A stretch of DNA of 64,000 nt from an uncultured Opitutaceae bacterium (GCA_903891325.1 CAITEC010000036.1:1-64000); one strand, 5' to 3'. Positions 33,437 to 42,567 are shown, counted from the first letter of the stretch. Numbers and translations are program-made. The notes: generated by a model from the letters alone, not told the origin.

Positions 33437-35322
33437 GGGATGTCCGCGGCCGTCCGCCTCCGCCCGCCCGCGATCCAGAGGAAGACCGCGGCGCCCGCGG
33501 CGATTTCCGCGATCAGCGCACCGTGCCTGACGGCACACCACGCCCAGTGTGAGCCCCGGGCCATCTCGGCGGGTTCGCTGAACGCAAACCAGCGGGAGGG
33601 ATCGGCCCGGGTCGCGGCGATAACGAAGGGCCGGTCCGGGGCGCGCACGTAGGCCGGACGCCACGTTTCGCCCGGAACCCGGTCCGGTCGAACCGAGGCA
33701 AGGAGCGCATCGGTCCGCGCGTCCCTCAGCTCAAGGGCGAGCCCGGGCTCACCCAACTCGCCGGCGACGACAAACTTCAGCCACCCGGGGCGGCGAATCG
33801 ACATCGGGCGGCTTCGCCAGGTGGATGATCCCTCCCCGGGGGTGCCGAATGACCCCCAGGTCACGTAGTCGGTAAAGCGATAGGTTCCCGGGGAAAAGCC
33901 CGTCGGGCCCAGCGCGGGGTAGGATGCCGGCACGGCCTCCCTCGCCTGGCGGCCGCGGGAGTCATACCGAATGAAGGCGCCGCCGCCGGCCCCGACCACG
34001 GCGTCGGGTTCCCTCGCGCTCGCCGGAAGAATGGCCCGAAGTTCGGGAACAGCGAGGCGCACGAGGAGCGAGTCGGAGCCCGGATAGGGAATTTCCTCGT
34101 GCTGAAGGTAGGCCGGGTCCCCGGTGGCGACGTAACGCCGGACGTTCTGCTCGCAGTAGGTATGGTAGAACCTCAGGTAGGGGAGCTCCAGGGTGATGTT
34201 CTGCCAGGCGAAGCGGCCGGCCCCGGCCGCGAAGGCGGCCGTCCACCCGATACCCAGCAGCGTGAGCAGGGTGCGGCTCTCGGGCAGCTTGGCGCCGTTC
34301 GCCCACAGCCAGCCGAGCGCCAGTGCGTTTGCGACGGACCCGGCCAGGAGGGTGTCAAGGTAGCGCGATGCGGGCTCCGGCGCTCCGGCGCCCCTGGCGT
34401 AGGCGGTTGCCACGATCTGGAGGAGCGCCCACCCGCCAAATCCGGCCAATGTCATACCCCAGGCGCGGGTCGCCGGGTCGCCGCAAAGGATCACCCGCCC
34501 GGTGAGCCATGCCCAGGGCAGCCAGAGAAGGACCGCCGCCCATCCGGTCGAGACGACCGGCCACCGGAGGTTCCGGACCAGGGTCATCAGGAAATCGTGC
34601 GCGTCCTGGGCCTTGAGGAATTCGTGGTAGTCGACAAAGACCCGGGTGAACCAGCCGACGGCCACCACGATCGCGCAAAGCACCAGGGTCGGGCCCGCCT
34701 TCGCAAGCGACGACTCGCCCCTGATCCACCGGAGCGCGACCAGGCCGAGCACGACGGCCGCGGCGAAAAACCCGGACGCCAGGGTCCCGAGGGCGAGGAC
34801 GGCGCAGGCGGCGCCCAGCCACCAGGGCCCTGTTCCGGGATCGGACCGGGGCAGCAGGCCGATCGCACCGAAGGACAGGCCGATCAGGAGAAACTGCGGC
34901 GAATGAAATCCGCCCAGGACATTCTGCCAACCCAGCGGCAGCGAATAGGCAGCGGCGATGATGACAAAGGCAAACGGGTGCCACCTCCTGCCCATGTTGC
35001 CGCTGGCGAAGGCGAACAGGCCGGCGGCTATCAGGGCCGGGAAGAGGGCGTTGATCGCCGCCTCGAGCCGCTGGTCCCACTGGCCGTTGGCGAGTGTCAG
35101 CGTGAAATTGAGGGCCTGGGTGAGCACGATCCGGTGCTCGTTCTGGGGCGCGAGGAACGCGCCGGGTGCCAGGCGGTGCTGGAACCAGGGTGCCAGGAGC
35201 TTCAATCCCTCCGCGTCCCACTGGTCCCACTCCGGAACGTCCGTGGCGGCATAGTTGACCGTCGCCCAGCGCGAGCCAAGGACGATGAAGAACAGGCACG
35301 CTGCCAGGGCGAGGCGTTTCAC
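33433..35322 (-). CDS. Multi-pass membrane protein with C-terminal soluble domain
   Basis: 629 residues from a GTG at 35322 that overlaps the radical SAM stop as GTGA. Begins with a transmembrane helix and a short acidic loop (YAATDVPEWDQWDAEG), which resembles the catalytic loop of GT-C enzymes. About ten transmembrane segments follow, then a ~190-residue beta-rich region and a last helix (GALIAEIAAGAAVFLWIAG). It has the layout of a polyprenyl-linked sugar transferase, but no family is recognised with certainty. Operon: radical SAM, this gene, YfhO-like, GT2, all joined by four-base overlaps. Confidence 0.75.
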   Translation of the reverse strand: MKRLALAACLFFIVLGSRWATVNYAATDVPEWDQWDAEGLKLLAPWFQHRLAPGAFLAPQNEHRIVLTQALNFTLTLANGQWDQRLEAAINALFPALIAAGLFAFASGNMGRRWHPFAFVIIAAAYSLPLGWQNVLGGFHSPQFLLIGLSFGAIGLLPRSDPGTGPWWLGAACAVLALGTLASGFFAAAVVLGLVALRWIRGESSLAKAGPTLVLCAIVVAVGWFTRVFVDYHEFLKAQDAHDFLMTLVRNLRWPVVSTGWAAVLLWLPWAWLTGRVILCGDPATRAWGMTLAGFGGWALLQIVATAYARGAGAPEPASRYLDTLLAGSVANALALGWLWANGAKLPESRTLLTLLGIGWTAAFAAGAGRFAWQNITLELPYLRFYHTYCEQNVRRYVATGDPAYLQHEEIPYPGSDSLLVRLAVPELRAILPASAREPDAVVGAGGGAFIRYDSRGRQAREAVPASYPALGPTGFSPGTYRFTDYVTWGSFGTPGEGSSTWRSRPMSIRRPGWLKFVVAGELGEPGLALELRDARTDALLASVRPDRVPGETWRPAYVRAPDRPFVIAATRADPSRWFAFSEPAEMARGSHWAWCAVRHGALIAEIAAGAAVFLWIAGGRRRTAADIP

Positions 35323-36947
35323 GTGTTCAACGACTGGCCGGCCGGGGCGGGGCGGGCGCCGGAGCCGAGTAGCTGGGTCGGCAGCCGGTTCGCCTTGATC
35401 GGGCACTCGCTGCACCCGGGGGCGCCGCCCGGATCGAGCATGGCCCGCCGCACCGCCTGGAATTCGGGCCCGAGGAAGATCTCGTCCAGGCCGGCGCCGC
35501 CCTCAAGGATCCCCATCCTGTCCTTGTACCAGGCACACGGATACACGTCGCGCTGCTCGCGGATCATGACCTCGGTGAAGGGCCGGTCGCAGAAGCAGAA
35601 CTCGGCCTCGGCCGGACGGTCGGGCCGGCCTGCGGGCCGGCGGGCGGCCGCCGGGGCAGACCCGGCATCAGCGGGCGGGACCAGGGCATCGAACTCGCCG
35701 AGCGTGACGGCCGGGTCGCCGGAGGGATCGTGCGCGCCGGCATCCGCGATCTCCGGGGGAATGTAGATGTCCATGCCGAGCGCGGCGGCGGCGGCGACGA
35801 TCAGCCGGCGGTAGTGGTTGAATTTCCCGGGACGCCTCTCGAGCATCTCGTGGGCGATGTCGTAGGTGTCCATCGGGACCACGTGGCGAAAGTCGATGGT
35901 CTCCCCGCCGAGCCGCCGGGCCATCTCAACGAAGAGGGGAGCCTCGTGGATATTGCTGTCCATCATCACGTAGTTGAAAACGAACGCCGGCACGCCGCCG
36001 CCGGCGCGCTCGCGCGCCTCCCTGAGGCCGACGATGTTGCCGACGATGCGGCCGAAGTCCGAGCCGACCCGGATCCGGTGCAGGGTCCCGCTCGTGACCC
36101 CGTCGAAGGAGAACATGATCCGGTGGACCCGCGCGGCGACGATCGCCGCGGAGATCCGCGCGTTCATCAGCATGCCGTTTGTGCAGAAGACAATCCTCAC
36201 CGCCGGATCGCGGGTGGCCAGCTCGCGGAGGATGGCCTCGAAATGCGGCGACATGAGCGGCTCGTCGCCGCAGGAGAGGACCACCTCCCTGACCATCGGG
36301 GCGATCGGGGCGAAGAACGCCGCGAACTGCTCCGGGGTGATGCGCTGGGCGGGCCGGCCGGCGATGGCCTCGTTGGAGTAATGGCACATGACGCAGCGCA
36401 GGTTGCACTTGTTGATCAGGTCCAGGCGCAGCGTCAGTCGCCGCTCCCGGGCCATCGTCGCAAGCAGGCGATCCTCGAGCAGCGCGCCCGCCTCCGCCCC
36501 GGGAATTTCACTCAATTCGGGAGCCGGGGACAGGAGGGTATCCGGCCCGAGCGGCACGCGGACGGTCGCTCCGGGCGACGGCTCGATCGCGAAGCCGTGC
36601 CAGGCGCCATTGGCGCTTACAGTAAACGAAAGCGGCCCGGGACCGATGGCCAGGCTCGCGGGCAGCACCGCGCAGAACCCGGCGGGCGTGGCATCGCCCG
36701 TCCCGCCCTCCACATTCGCCCGGTAAAAGGGATAGGGAAGGCGCACATGGGAACCGCCGACCCGCAGGCCGATTGAGCCGATCCTCAGGCCGGCACCGGG
36801 GGCGATCCAACCGGTCAGGCAGGCGAGGGTGACCGAGCCCGGGTGCCGGTCGACGGTGTCGAGATGAAGGGAGATCGTCGGGTCTGCGGGAAGGGACGAG
36901 GTCACGAGGGTGCCGGATACGCTGGCCCGGCCCCGTGCAAGCGTCAA
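35319..36947 (-). CDS. Radical SAM/SPASM protein with N-terminal GW domain
   Basis: 542 residues from a TTG at 36947; a GTG at 36905 is an alternative. Residues ~25-125 form the beta-rich GW domain also seen at 39988, 41540 and 42672. The radical SAM cluster is Cys181, Cys185, Cys188 in NKCNLRCVMCHY. The usual GGEPL segment is SCGDEPLMS. The C-terminal SPASM-type cysteines are EFCFCDRPF, YPCAWYKDRMG and GCSECPIK. Such proteins modify peptides or sugars, or act as anaerobic sulfatase-type enzymes. The target here is unknown. First gene of a coupled operon with two membrane proteins and a GT2. The N-terminal domain is not usual for this family. Confidence 0.85.
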   Translation of the reverse strand: MTLARGRASVSGTLVTSSLPADPTISLHLDTVDRHPGSVTLACLTGWIAPGAGLRIGSIGLRVGGSHVRLPYPFYRANVEGGTGDATPAGFCAVLPASLAIGPGPLSFTVSANGAWHGFAIEPSPGATVRVPLGPDTLLSPAPELSEIPGAEAGALLEDRLLATMARERRLTLRLDLINKCNLRCVMCHYSNEAIAGRPAQRITPEQFAAFFAPIAPMVREVVLSCGDEPLMSPHFEAILRELATRDPAVRIVFCTNGMLMNARISAAIVAARVHRIMFSFDGVTSGTLHRIRVGSDFGRIVGNIVGLREARERAGGGVPAFVFNYVMMDSNIHEAPLFVEMARRLGGETIDFRHVVPMDTYDIAHEMLERRPGKFNHYRRLIVAAAAALGMDIYIPPEIADAGAHDPSGDPAVTLGEFDALVPPADAGSAPAAARRPAGRPDRPAEAEFCFCDRPFTEVMIREQRDVYPCAWYKDRMGILEGGAGLDEIFLGPEFQAVRRAMLDPGGAPGCSECPIKANRLPTQLLGSGARPAPAGQSLNT

Positions 36948-36979
36948 CGATCATGCCCGGCCTTGATTTGTTGGCCGTA

Positions 36980-38554
36980 ATGGAAAATCATGGCCGCTCG
37001 CACATGCCTACGAAACAGACAGCGGCCCGATTCCTGATGCAGGCGACCCTCGGGGCGGGATCCGGCGACATCGAAAGGGCCTGTTCGGCGGGGCTGGAGG
37101 GCTGGATTGAGGAGCAATTCCAGGTCGCGCCGAGCGTCACGCACGAGGAAGTCCACCGGCACCGGGCCGCGGGCGAGCATTACGAGATGCACCACGCCTG
37201 GTGGCGGCAGGTCCTGACGGCCGACGACCTTCTGCGGCAGCGGATCGCGGTGGCGCTGACGGAGGTGTTCGTGGTCTCGGAGATGTCCATCGAGTTCGTC
37301 CCCTGGGAGATGATGAAGTATTACGACGACCTCGGCCGGCTGGCGTTCGGGAACTGGCGGGACATCCTCCGGATGGTGTCGCTGAGCCCGCTGACAGGCT
37401 ACTACCTCAGCCACCTGCGGAATCGAAAGGCCTACCCGGCGCTCCAGCGGTACCCGGACGAGAACTACGCCCGGGAGATCATGCAGCTTTTCAGCATCGG
37501 GCTCTGGGAGCTGGAGCAGGACGGGACGCGGCGGCGGGACGCGGAGGGGCGGGAGATTCCCACCTACGGCAACGCGGACGTGATGAATTTCGCCCGGGTC
37601 TTCACGGGCCTGGCCTACGGGGGACCGCTCGCCGACACGTCCCGGCCGGCGGACTTCATGGACGCGCCGGCGGATTTCGGCAACCCGATGAAGCTCTGGG
37701 AGGAGGAGCACGACCGGGACGCGAAGCGGCTCCTGCGGGGCTTCCGGACACCGTCCTTTGCGGATGCCCCGGGCCGCCGGGGAATCGACGACATCGAGGA
37801 CGCGCTGGACAACCTTTTCTACCATCCCAACGTCGGGCCCTTCTTCGGGCGGCTCCTCATCCAGAGGCTGGTCACCTCGAATCCCTCCGCCGGTTTCGTC
37901 GGGCGGGTCGCCGCCGCCTTCGAGAACAACGGCAGGGCCGTGCGCGGCGACATGAAGGCGGTGATCAAGGCCGTCCTCCTGGACGAGGAGGCGGTCAATC
38001 CGCCGGCGGACCGCTCCCGGTCCGGCCGGCTCCACGAGCCCTACCTGCGCTACGTCCGGCTTGCGCGGACGTTCAACGCCCGGTCGGCGGACGGATCCTT
38101 CCGGGTGAGCGATCACGATACACTCGAGTCGATGAACCAGATCCTCCTCAACGCGCCGAGCGTGTTCAATTTCTTCCTTCCCGACTACCGGCCGCCCGGC
38201 GCGCTCGCCGAGGCGGGGCTGTGCGCGCCGGAATTCCAGATCATGACCTCCTCGACGGCGGTCACCTCGCTCAACCATTACGCGCGGATGGTCTCCGGCG
38301 GATTCGGGGATGATCCGGCCGGGCCGGGTGCGATGCGGCTCGACTTCAGCGAGGAGTTGGCAGTGGCCGGCGACCCGGACGCGCTGATCGGGCTGCTCGA
38401 CCTCAAGCTTGCCTGCGGGGCGCTCGGCGAGGAGACAAGGGCCGTTCTCCGGGCGGCGTACGCGGAGATGCCCGAAGGCAGCACGGCCGAGGACCGGGTG
38501 CGGGCGATGGTCCAGCTCGTCGCGATCTCGCCGGACTGCGCCGTGATGGAATGA
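36980..38554 (+). CDS. DUF1800 family protein
   Basis: 524 residues from the ATG at 36980; other in-frame ATGs lie at 36935, 36953 and 37004. The family opening AARFLMQATLGA, the helical WWRQVL-LRQRIAVALTEVFVV segment and RKAYPALQRYPDENYAREIMQLFSIGLWEL are the diagnostic DUF1800 features. No signal peptide is visible, although many members are exported. DUF1800 proteins nearly always pair with DUF1501 and are thought to act at the cell envelope. Their reaction is unknown. Divergent from the radical SAM gene, the two starts only about 33 bases apart. Confidence 0.9.
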   Translation: MENHGRSHMPTKQTAARFLMQATLGAGSGDIERACSAGLEGWIEEQFQVAPSVTHEEVHRHRAAGEHYEMHHAWWRQVLTADDLLRQRIAVALTEVFVVSEMSIEFVPWEMMKYYDDLGRLAFGNWRDILRMVSLSPLTGYYLSHLRNRKAYPALQRYPDENYAREIMQLFSIGLWELEQDGTRRRDAEGREIPTYGNADVMNFARVFTGLAYGGPLADTSRPADFMDAPADFGNPMKLWEEEHDRDAKRLLRGFRTPSFADAPGRRGIDDIEDALDNLFYHPNVGPFFGRLLIQRLVTSNPSAGFVGRVAAAFENNGRAVRGDMKAVIKAVLLDEEAVNPPADRSRSGRLHEPYLRYVRLARTFNARSADGSFRVSDHDTLESMNQILLNAPSVFNFFLPDYRPPGALAEAGLCAPEFQIMTSSTAVTSLNHYARMVSGGFGDDPAGPGAMRLDFSEELAVAGDPDALIGLLDLKLACGALGEETRAVLRAAYAEMPEGSTAEDRVRAMVQLVAISPDCAVME

Positions 38555-38567
38555 ACCGGGCAGGATC

Positions 38568-39965
38568 ATGAGCAACATCGATAAAATGGAGGGGGCCGGG
38601 AACGCCGGAGAGCAGGCGAATTGCGAGGGAGTGGGTTCGACGACGGTAAACTCGCTCCTCCTGAACCTGGCGGTGGCGGGCGGGGCCTCCGCGCCGTCGC
38701 CGGGGCGCGGCTACAAGGCGCTTGTCTGCCTCTTCCTCGACGGGGGTAACGACTCCTTCAACATGCTGGTTCCGACCGAGCCGGGGGAATTCGCCCGGTA
38801 TCGGGCGGCGCGGGGAGACCTCGCGCTGCCGCGGGAGGGACTGCTTGGGCTCCGCGGAGCCGCCGGGGCGGATGCGGCGCGCAGCTTCGGCCTGCATCCC
38901 TCCCTGCCGCGGGTGCGGGATCTCCACGACCAGGGAAGGCTGTCCTTCGTGTGCAACGTGGGCACCCTGGTCGAGCCGACCGACCTTGCGGGCCTCAACG
39001 GCGCCCGGGCCCGCCTGCCGCTCGGGCTTTATTCCCACGCCGACCAGGTCATGCACTGGCAGACCTCGATCCCCGACTCCCGCGCGAGCGTGGGCTGGGC
39101 GGGCCGTGCCGCGGAGATCCTGCAGTCGATGAACCGTGACAATGGGATTTCGATGAACGTCTCGCTCTCCGGAACGAACGTGTTCCAGTCCGGCCGCAGT
39201 CTCGTTCCCTATTCGATCACCCCGGACGGCGCCGCGCTGCTCGACGGCTACTCCGACCCGGCGCGGCCCTTCTTCGCGAAGGCGGTGGACAGCCTGCTCG
39301 GCCAGCGGTACCCGAATGTCCTCAAGCAGGCGTACGCGGGACTGACGCGCGACTCCATCAAGTCGGCCGGATATTTCCTGGACGCGTGGCGGCGCGCGCC
39401 GCGGGTCGCGACCGCGTTTCCCGGCACCCGGCTTGGAAAAAGCCTGCGGGGCGTGGCCCAGGGCATCGCCGCCCGCGACAACCTGGGCGCCCGGCGCCAG
39501 ACCTACTTTGTGAAGGCGCCCGGCTGGGACCACCACGACGAGGTCCTGGCCAGCCAGGCGGCGATGCTGGCGGACGTCGATGCGTCGGTCGCCGCCTTCT
39601 GGACGGCGATGGGCGAACTCGGCCTGCAGGACGACGTGCTGCTTTTCACCGCGTCGGATTTCGGCCGGACGCTCTCCAGCAACGGGAAGGGTTCCGACCA
39701 CGGCTGGGGGGGCAACCAGTTCATCCTCGGGGGGGCCCACCGCGGCGGCCGGCTGTACGGGAGCTATCCCGACGACCTCTCGCTGGGCAACGGGTTGGAC
39801 ACCGGTCGCGGTCGGCTGATCCCGACGCTTTCCGTGGACGCCTTTTTCTGCGAGCTGGCGCTCTGGCTCGGCGTCGGGAAAGGGGATATTCCCGCGGTTC
39901 TCCCGAACATTGGCCGCTTTCACGACCTCAACGGGGCGGCGGCCCCGCTGGGCTTCCTCAACTGA
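38568..39965 (+). CDS. DUF1501 family protein
   Basis: 465 residues, 13 bases downstream of the DUF1800 stop, with GGGCAGGA before the ATG. LVCLFLDGGNDSFNMLVP, SFGLHPSLPRVRDLHDQGRLSFVCNVGT and FTASDFGRTLSSNGKGSDHGWGGNQF are the family signatures and recall the alkaline-phosphatase/sulfatase superfamily metal sites. Most members carry a twin-arginine signal. Here the first 45 residues show no RR motif, only a weakly hydrophobic stretch (NSLLLNLAVAGGASAP), so localisation is unclear. Function unknown; forms an operon with DUF1800. Confidence 0.9.
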   Translation: MSNIDKMEGAGNAGEQANCEGVGSTTVNSLLLNLAVAGGASAPSPGRGYKALVCLFLDGGNDSFNMLVPTEPGEFARYRAARGDLALPREGLLGLRGAAGADAARSFGLHPSLPRVRDLHDQGRLSFVCNVGTLVEPTDLAGLNGARARLPLGLYSHADQVMHWQTSIPDSRASVGWAGRAAEILQSMNRDNGISMNVSLSGTNVFQSGRSLVPYSITPDGAALLDGYSDPARPFFAKAVDSLLGQRYPNVLKQAYAGLTRDSIKSAGYFLDAWRRAPRVATAFPGTRLGKSLRGVAQGIAARDNLGARRQTYFVKAPGWDHHDEVLASQAAMLADVDASVAAFWTAMGELGLQDDVLLFTASDFGRTLSSNGKGSDHGWGGNQFILGGAHRGGRLYGSYPDDLSLGNGLDTGRGRLIPTLSVDAFFCELALWLGVGKGDIPAVLPNIGRFHDLNGAAAPLGFLN

Positions 39966-39987
39966 TGATTTGTCGCCCGAGCACCCC

Positions 39988-40632
39988 ATGAGCGAATCGG
40001 AAATCGACCGTCTCCGGATTGAGGCCGGGCGCCGCGACGCCTATGTCCACCAGCTTCACCTGGCACGGCAGGACGACGAACGGAGGATCCGGGAGGCGCT
40101 TGCCGACCGGGAGGATTATTCGCGCTGGCTCGGCGCGGCCGAGGAGGAGAGGGACGCGCTGAAGGCCCGGCTGGCCGCCATCGAGGCGGCACGGCCCGTC
40201 GGATTTTTCGCCCGCCTGGGCTGGCTGCTCCGGGGCGGGCGGGTGGCGGCGCCCGCGCTCACCCGATGGGAAGCGGCTCCCGGCGCCCGCTTCGTCTACC
40301 ACCTCACGACCTCGCCCTACAGGGTCTTTCGCGAGCCCGCGTCGATGCTCGAGGGATGGGCATTTCCTTCGGACGGAAGGCCGGTCACCGCGCTCCGGGT
40401 CCGGATCGACGCGATGGTGTATGTCGGGACCTACGGCCTGGAGTCGCCCGGGGCGATCGCGCAGCACGGGCCGCAGGCGGCCAATCCGAGGCCGGGATTC
40501 CGGATTCCCATCCTGACTCCTGAGGGCCGGCATTGGCTGGGGCTTGAGGCGCGCCTGGGGGACGGCGACTGGGTCTCGATCCTGGCGACCCCGATCTGGG
40601 TGAGGTATTCGGCCGATTCGCCGGTACACTGA
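39988..40632 (+). CDS. Coiled-coil protein with C-terminal GW domain
   Basis: 214 residues from the ATG at 39988. Residues 1-70 are a highly charged helix (QLHLARQDDERRIREALADRE, interrupted for length) with heptad-like leucines, then a short basic-hydrophobic bend FFARLGWLLRGGR. The rest, ~95-210, is the GW domain (LEGWAFPSDGRPVTALRVRI, ...WVSILATPIWVR). It is a clear homologue of the protein at 41540. Following the DUF1501 gene by 22 bases and preceding a GT8 enzyme by 13, it belongs to that operon. No catalytic motif is seen, so a sugar-binding or scaffold role is possible. Confidence 0.78.
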   Translation: MSESEIDRLRIEAGRRDAYVHQLHLARQDDERRIREALADREDYSRWLGAAEEERDALKARLAAIEAARPVGFFARLGWLLRGGRVAAPALTRWEAAPGARFVYHLTTSPYRVFREPASMLEGWAFPSDGRPVTALRVRIDAMVYVGTYGLESPGAIAQHGPQAANPRPGFRIPILTPEGRHWLGLEARLGDGDWVSILATPIWVRYSADSPVH

Positions 40633-40645
40633 GGGTCGAGCGGCC

Positions 40646-41446
40646 ATGAAGTGGTTTTTAGCCATCAACGAGGGTTCGCCCTACTTCAGGCAGTACGGGG
40701 ATATGATCCGGGTGGCCGTCCTCACGGCAGCCCGGCACACCCATCTGGAACCCCACCTCCTTTACGACGGCGAACCCTGTGAGCTGACGCAATGGCTTGA
40801 GGGGCGGGGCGTGGTGATTATCAACCGCCGCTGGCGCCTGCTCGGCGAGTTCAACCGGGTGGCGCGGGAGTGCGGGCGCACGGAATTGATGGGGTACGCC
40901 GGGGGAATCTTCCTTCGGATGGAAGTCCCCCGGGTATGCGCGGAGCGTGGCTGGGCGGACGAGGAGGTGCTCTACACCGACTGCGACATCATGTTCATGG
41001 GCGATCCGCAGCCGCTCTTTCCGGACCTGCGCGGCGCGTTTTTTGGCGTCGGGCCGGAGTCTGACCCGGAGGATCCCGCCCACATGAACTCGGGTGTAAT
41101 GTTGATGCGTTTGCCGGCGCTGGCGGCCCTCGACGGCAGTTTTGAGGAATTTGTCCGGATCGCGATGGCCGATTGCGCGCGGTACACCGACCAGTTCGCC
41201 TACGACGTGTATTTCCGCCACGGATGGAGGGCGCTGCCGCCGGAACTGAACTGGAAGCCCTACTGGGGGGAGAACCCCGCCGCCCGGATTGTCCATTTCC
41301 ACGGGCCCAAGCCTTTTATCCGCGCCGCGCTCGAGGCGGGAATGGCGGGAACCCAGACCCAGCGGGACATGGCCCGCGGGGCATACGCACATTATTCCGA
41401 GGTATGGGAGTCGGTGCTGAGGACGGGGGGTGAAATTAGTAATTAG
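40646..41446 (+). CDS. GT8-like glycosyltransferase
   Basis: 266 residues. The metal-binding DxD motif is Asp112-Cys-Asp114 in YTDCDIMFMGDPQPLF. HMNSGVMLMRL and YTDQFAYDVYF are the typical acceptor-side segments of family GT8, and the C-terminal ARIVHFHGPKPF gives the last conserved histidine. It would add a hexose from a nucleotide donor in the cytoplasm; the linkage is unknown. The stop codon lies inside the left arm of an AT-rich inverted repeat. Follows the coiled-coil/GW gene by 13 bases. Confidence 0.86.
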   Translation: MKWFLAINEGSPYFRQYGDMIRVAVLTAARHTHLEPHLLYDGEPCELTQWLEGRGVVIINRRWRLLGEFNRVARECGRTELMGYAGGIFLRMEVPRVCAERGWADEEVLYTDCDIMFMGDPQPLFPDLRGAFFGVGPESDPEDPAHMNSGVMLMRLPALAALDGSFEEFVRIAMADCARYTDQFAYDVYFRHGWRALPPELNWKPYWGENPAARIVHFHGPKPFIRAALEAGMAGTQTQRDMARGAYAHYSEVWESVLRTGGEISN

Positions 41447-41528
41447 TAAGTCATGGTTGGTAGGTGCAGGAGGGCGCGAAGCGCATTCGGCAAACCATCA
41501 ATTAATAATTACTACTTACTAATTACTA
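41437..41528. terminator. AT-rich inverted repeat between convergent genes
   Basis: TAGTAATTAGTAAGT (41437-41451) and ACTTACTAATTACTA (41514-41528) are perfect 15-bp inverted repeats around a 62-base loop. The left arm includes the TAG stop of the GT8 gene. The next gene on the minus strand stops at 41540. A bidirectional terminator is possible, although the arms are AT-rich and unlike the GC-rich repeats elsewhere. Confidence 0.5.
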
Positions 41529-41539
41529 CTTTCCGTACC

Positions 41540-42214
41540 CTATATCTTTGAAACACACCAAATCGGCAGATTGAGGATCGATACCCATTCCTTCCCCTCA
41601 ATCTGGGCCTCGATCCGCAGGCGATGTTTCCCGGCCGGCGTCTCGAAATCGATCTCGAATCCTGGATTGGAATTTTGCGCCTGCGGGCCGACCTGGGCGA
41701 TCGCTTCCGGCGCCGCCAAGCCCGACCGACCTGGGAAAACCTTTTCATCCACCCGCGCCCGAACCGAGGTGACCGCCCGGCCGTCCTTGGGCACCGCCCA
41801 TCCCCTGAGCGCGAAGCGACTTGAACGGTAGATCCGGTAGGGCGGTGTCTGAAAGTGATAGGTGAACGCGGCGCCGGGCAGGTCCGGCGCACCGGCCGGC
41901 GCGCCGGCGGCCGCGCCGGCCTCCTGCAGCAGCCACGTAAAAGTCTCCAGATCGGCGTGATGCGAGTGCAGGGCCTCCTGGAGGGCGATCTTCTCGAGAT
42001 GGAGCTCGTGGACATAGCGGTCGCGATCCACCGCGGCGAGATTGAGCGCGTGGATCTTCGTATCGCGTTCGGCGATGGCTTCGACTTGGGCGCGGATCTG
42101 TTCCTCGGCGGCGAGAAGCCCCCGGGCTCCCTTCAGCCGGAATTCGCCCTCTCGCTGGATCGACTCGGCGAGTTGGTTCCTGAGCCGGCTGGTCTCTTCC
42201 GGGGGGGTGTTCAT
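41540..42214 (-). CDS. Coiled-coil protein with C-terminal GW domain
   Basis: 224 residues from the ATG at 42214, which overlaps the upstream stop (ATGA). Residues 1-95 are a long charged helix (NQLAESIQREGEFRLKGAR, then RDTKIHALNLAAVDRD), likely coiled coil. A Pro/Ala linker is followed by the GW domain at ~115-220 (FALRGWAVPKDGRAVTSVRARV, shown in two halves: FALRGWAVPKDG and RAVTSVRARV). The C-terminus EWVSILNLPIWCV aligns with WVSILATPIWVR of 39988. No enzyme motif. Convergent with the GT8 gene. Confidence 0.8.
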   Translation of the reverse strand: MNTPPEETSRLRNQLAESIQREGEFRLKGARGLLAAEEQIRAQVEAIAERDTKIHALNLAAVDRDRYVHELHLEKIALQEALHSHHADLETFTWLLQEAGAAAGAPAGAPDLPGAAFTYHFQTPPYRIYRSSRFALRGWAVPKDGRAVTSVRARVDEKVFPGRSGLAAPEAIAQVGPQAQNSNPGFEIDFETPAGKHRLRIEAQIEGKEWVSILNLPIWCVSKI

Positions 42215-42567
42215 CGGGAAAAAATGCGGCGGAGGGAACGCAGCGGGGCGGTCATCCGCCAGGAGACGCTCGATTCCATCGCCCGCTTTCGCGCCTCCGC
42301 CTCGCGCAGCGCGGCAATCGACTGGTCGCGCTCGGAGATGACGCGGGTCAGGTGGGCGCATTGGCCGTCGAGCTCCGAGATCCTCCGCTCGAGCGCATCC
42401 CGAAGCGCCTCGAGATTGTCGGCGTGCTGCCGGGTCAGCCGAAGGCCCTCGTCGGCCCAGGCGCCATGCGTGCGGGCCGCCTCCAGCGCCGTCTCGGCTG
42501 ACGCAAGCTGAGCCCGCGCCGATTCCAGCAACCGGTCGCGGAGGTCTTGGGCGTCAGGTTCTGCCAT
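42211..42567 (-). CDS. Small coiled-coil protein
   Basis: 118 residues. Nearly the whole length is a charged amphipathic helix (LESARAQLASAETALEAA, LEALRDALERRISELDG). It ends with SSVSWRMTAPLRSLRRIFSR, a motif with basic and aromatic residues also present in the large glycosyltransferase at 42672 (SSFSWRATSFLRFLRRKLL). That protein also has matching HLTR.I..RD.SI heptads. It looks like the detached coiled-coil segment of such a glycosyltransferase, perhaps a subunit that anchors GW proteins to the complex or membrane. Overlaps the GW gene by four bases. Confidence 0.72.
   Translation of the reverse strand: MAEPDAQDLRDRLLESARAQLASAETALEAARTHGAWADEGLRLTRQHADNLEALRDALERRISELDGQCAHLTRVISERDQSIAALREAEARKRAMESSVSWRMTAPLRSLRRIFSR

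Noticed and set aside
32537-33652. 371-codon plus-strand frame opposite the YfhO-like gene
   Set aside because: Antisense shadow; no hydrophobic or catalytic pattern, whereas the minus strand encodes clear transmembrane helices.
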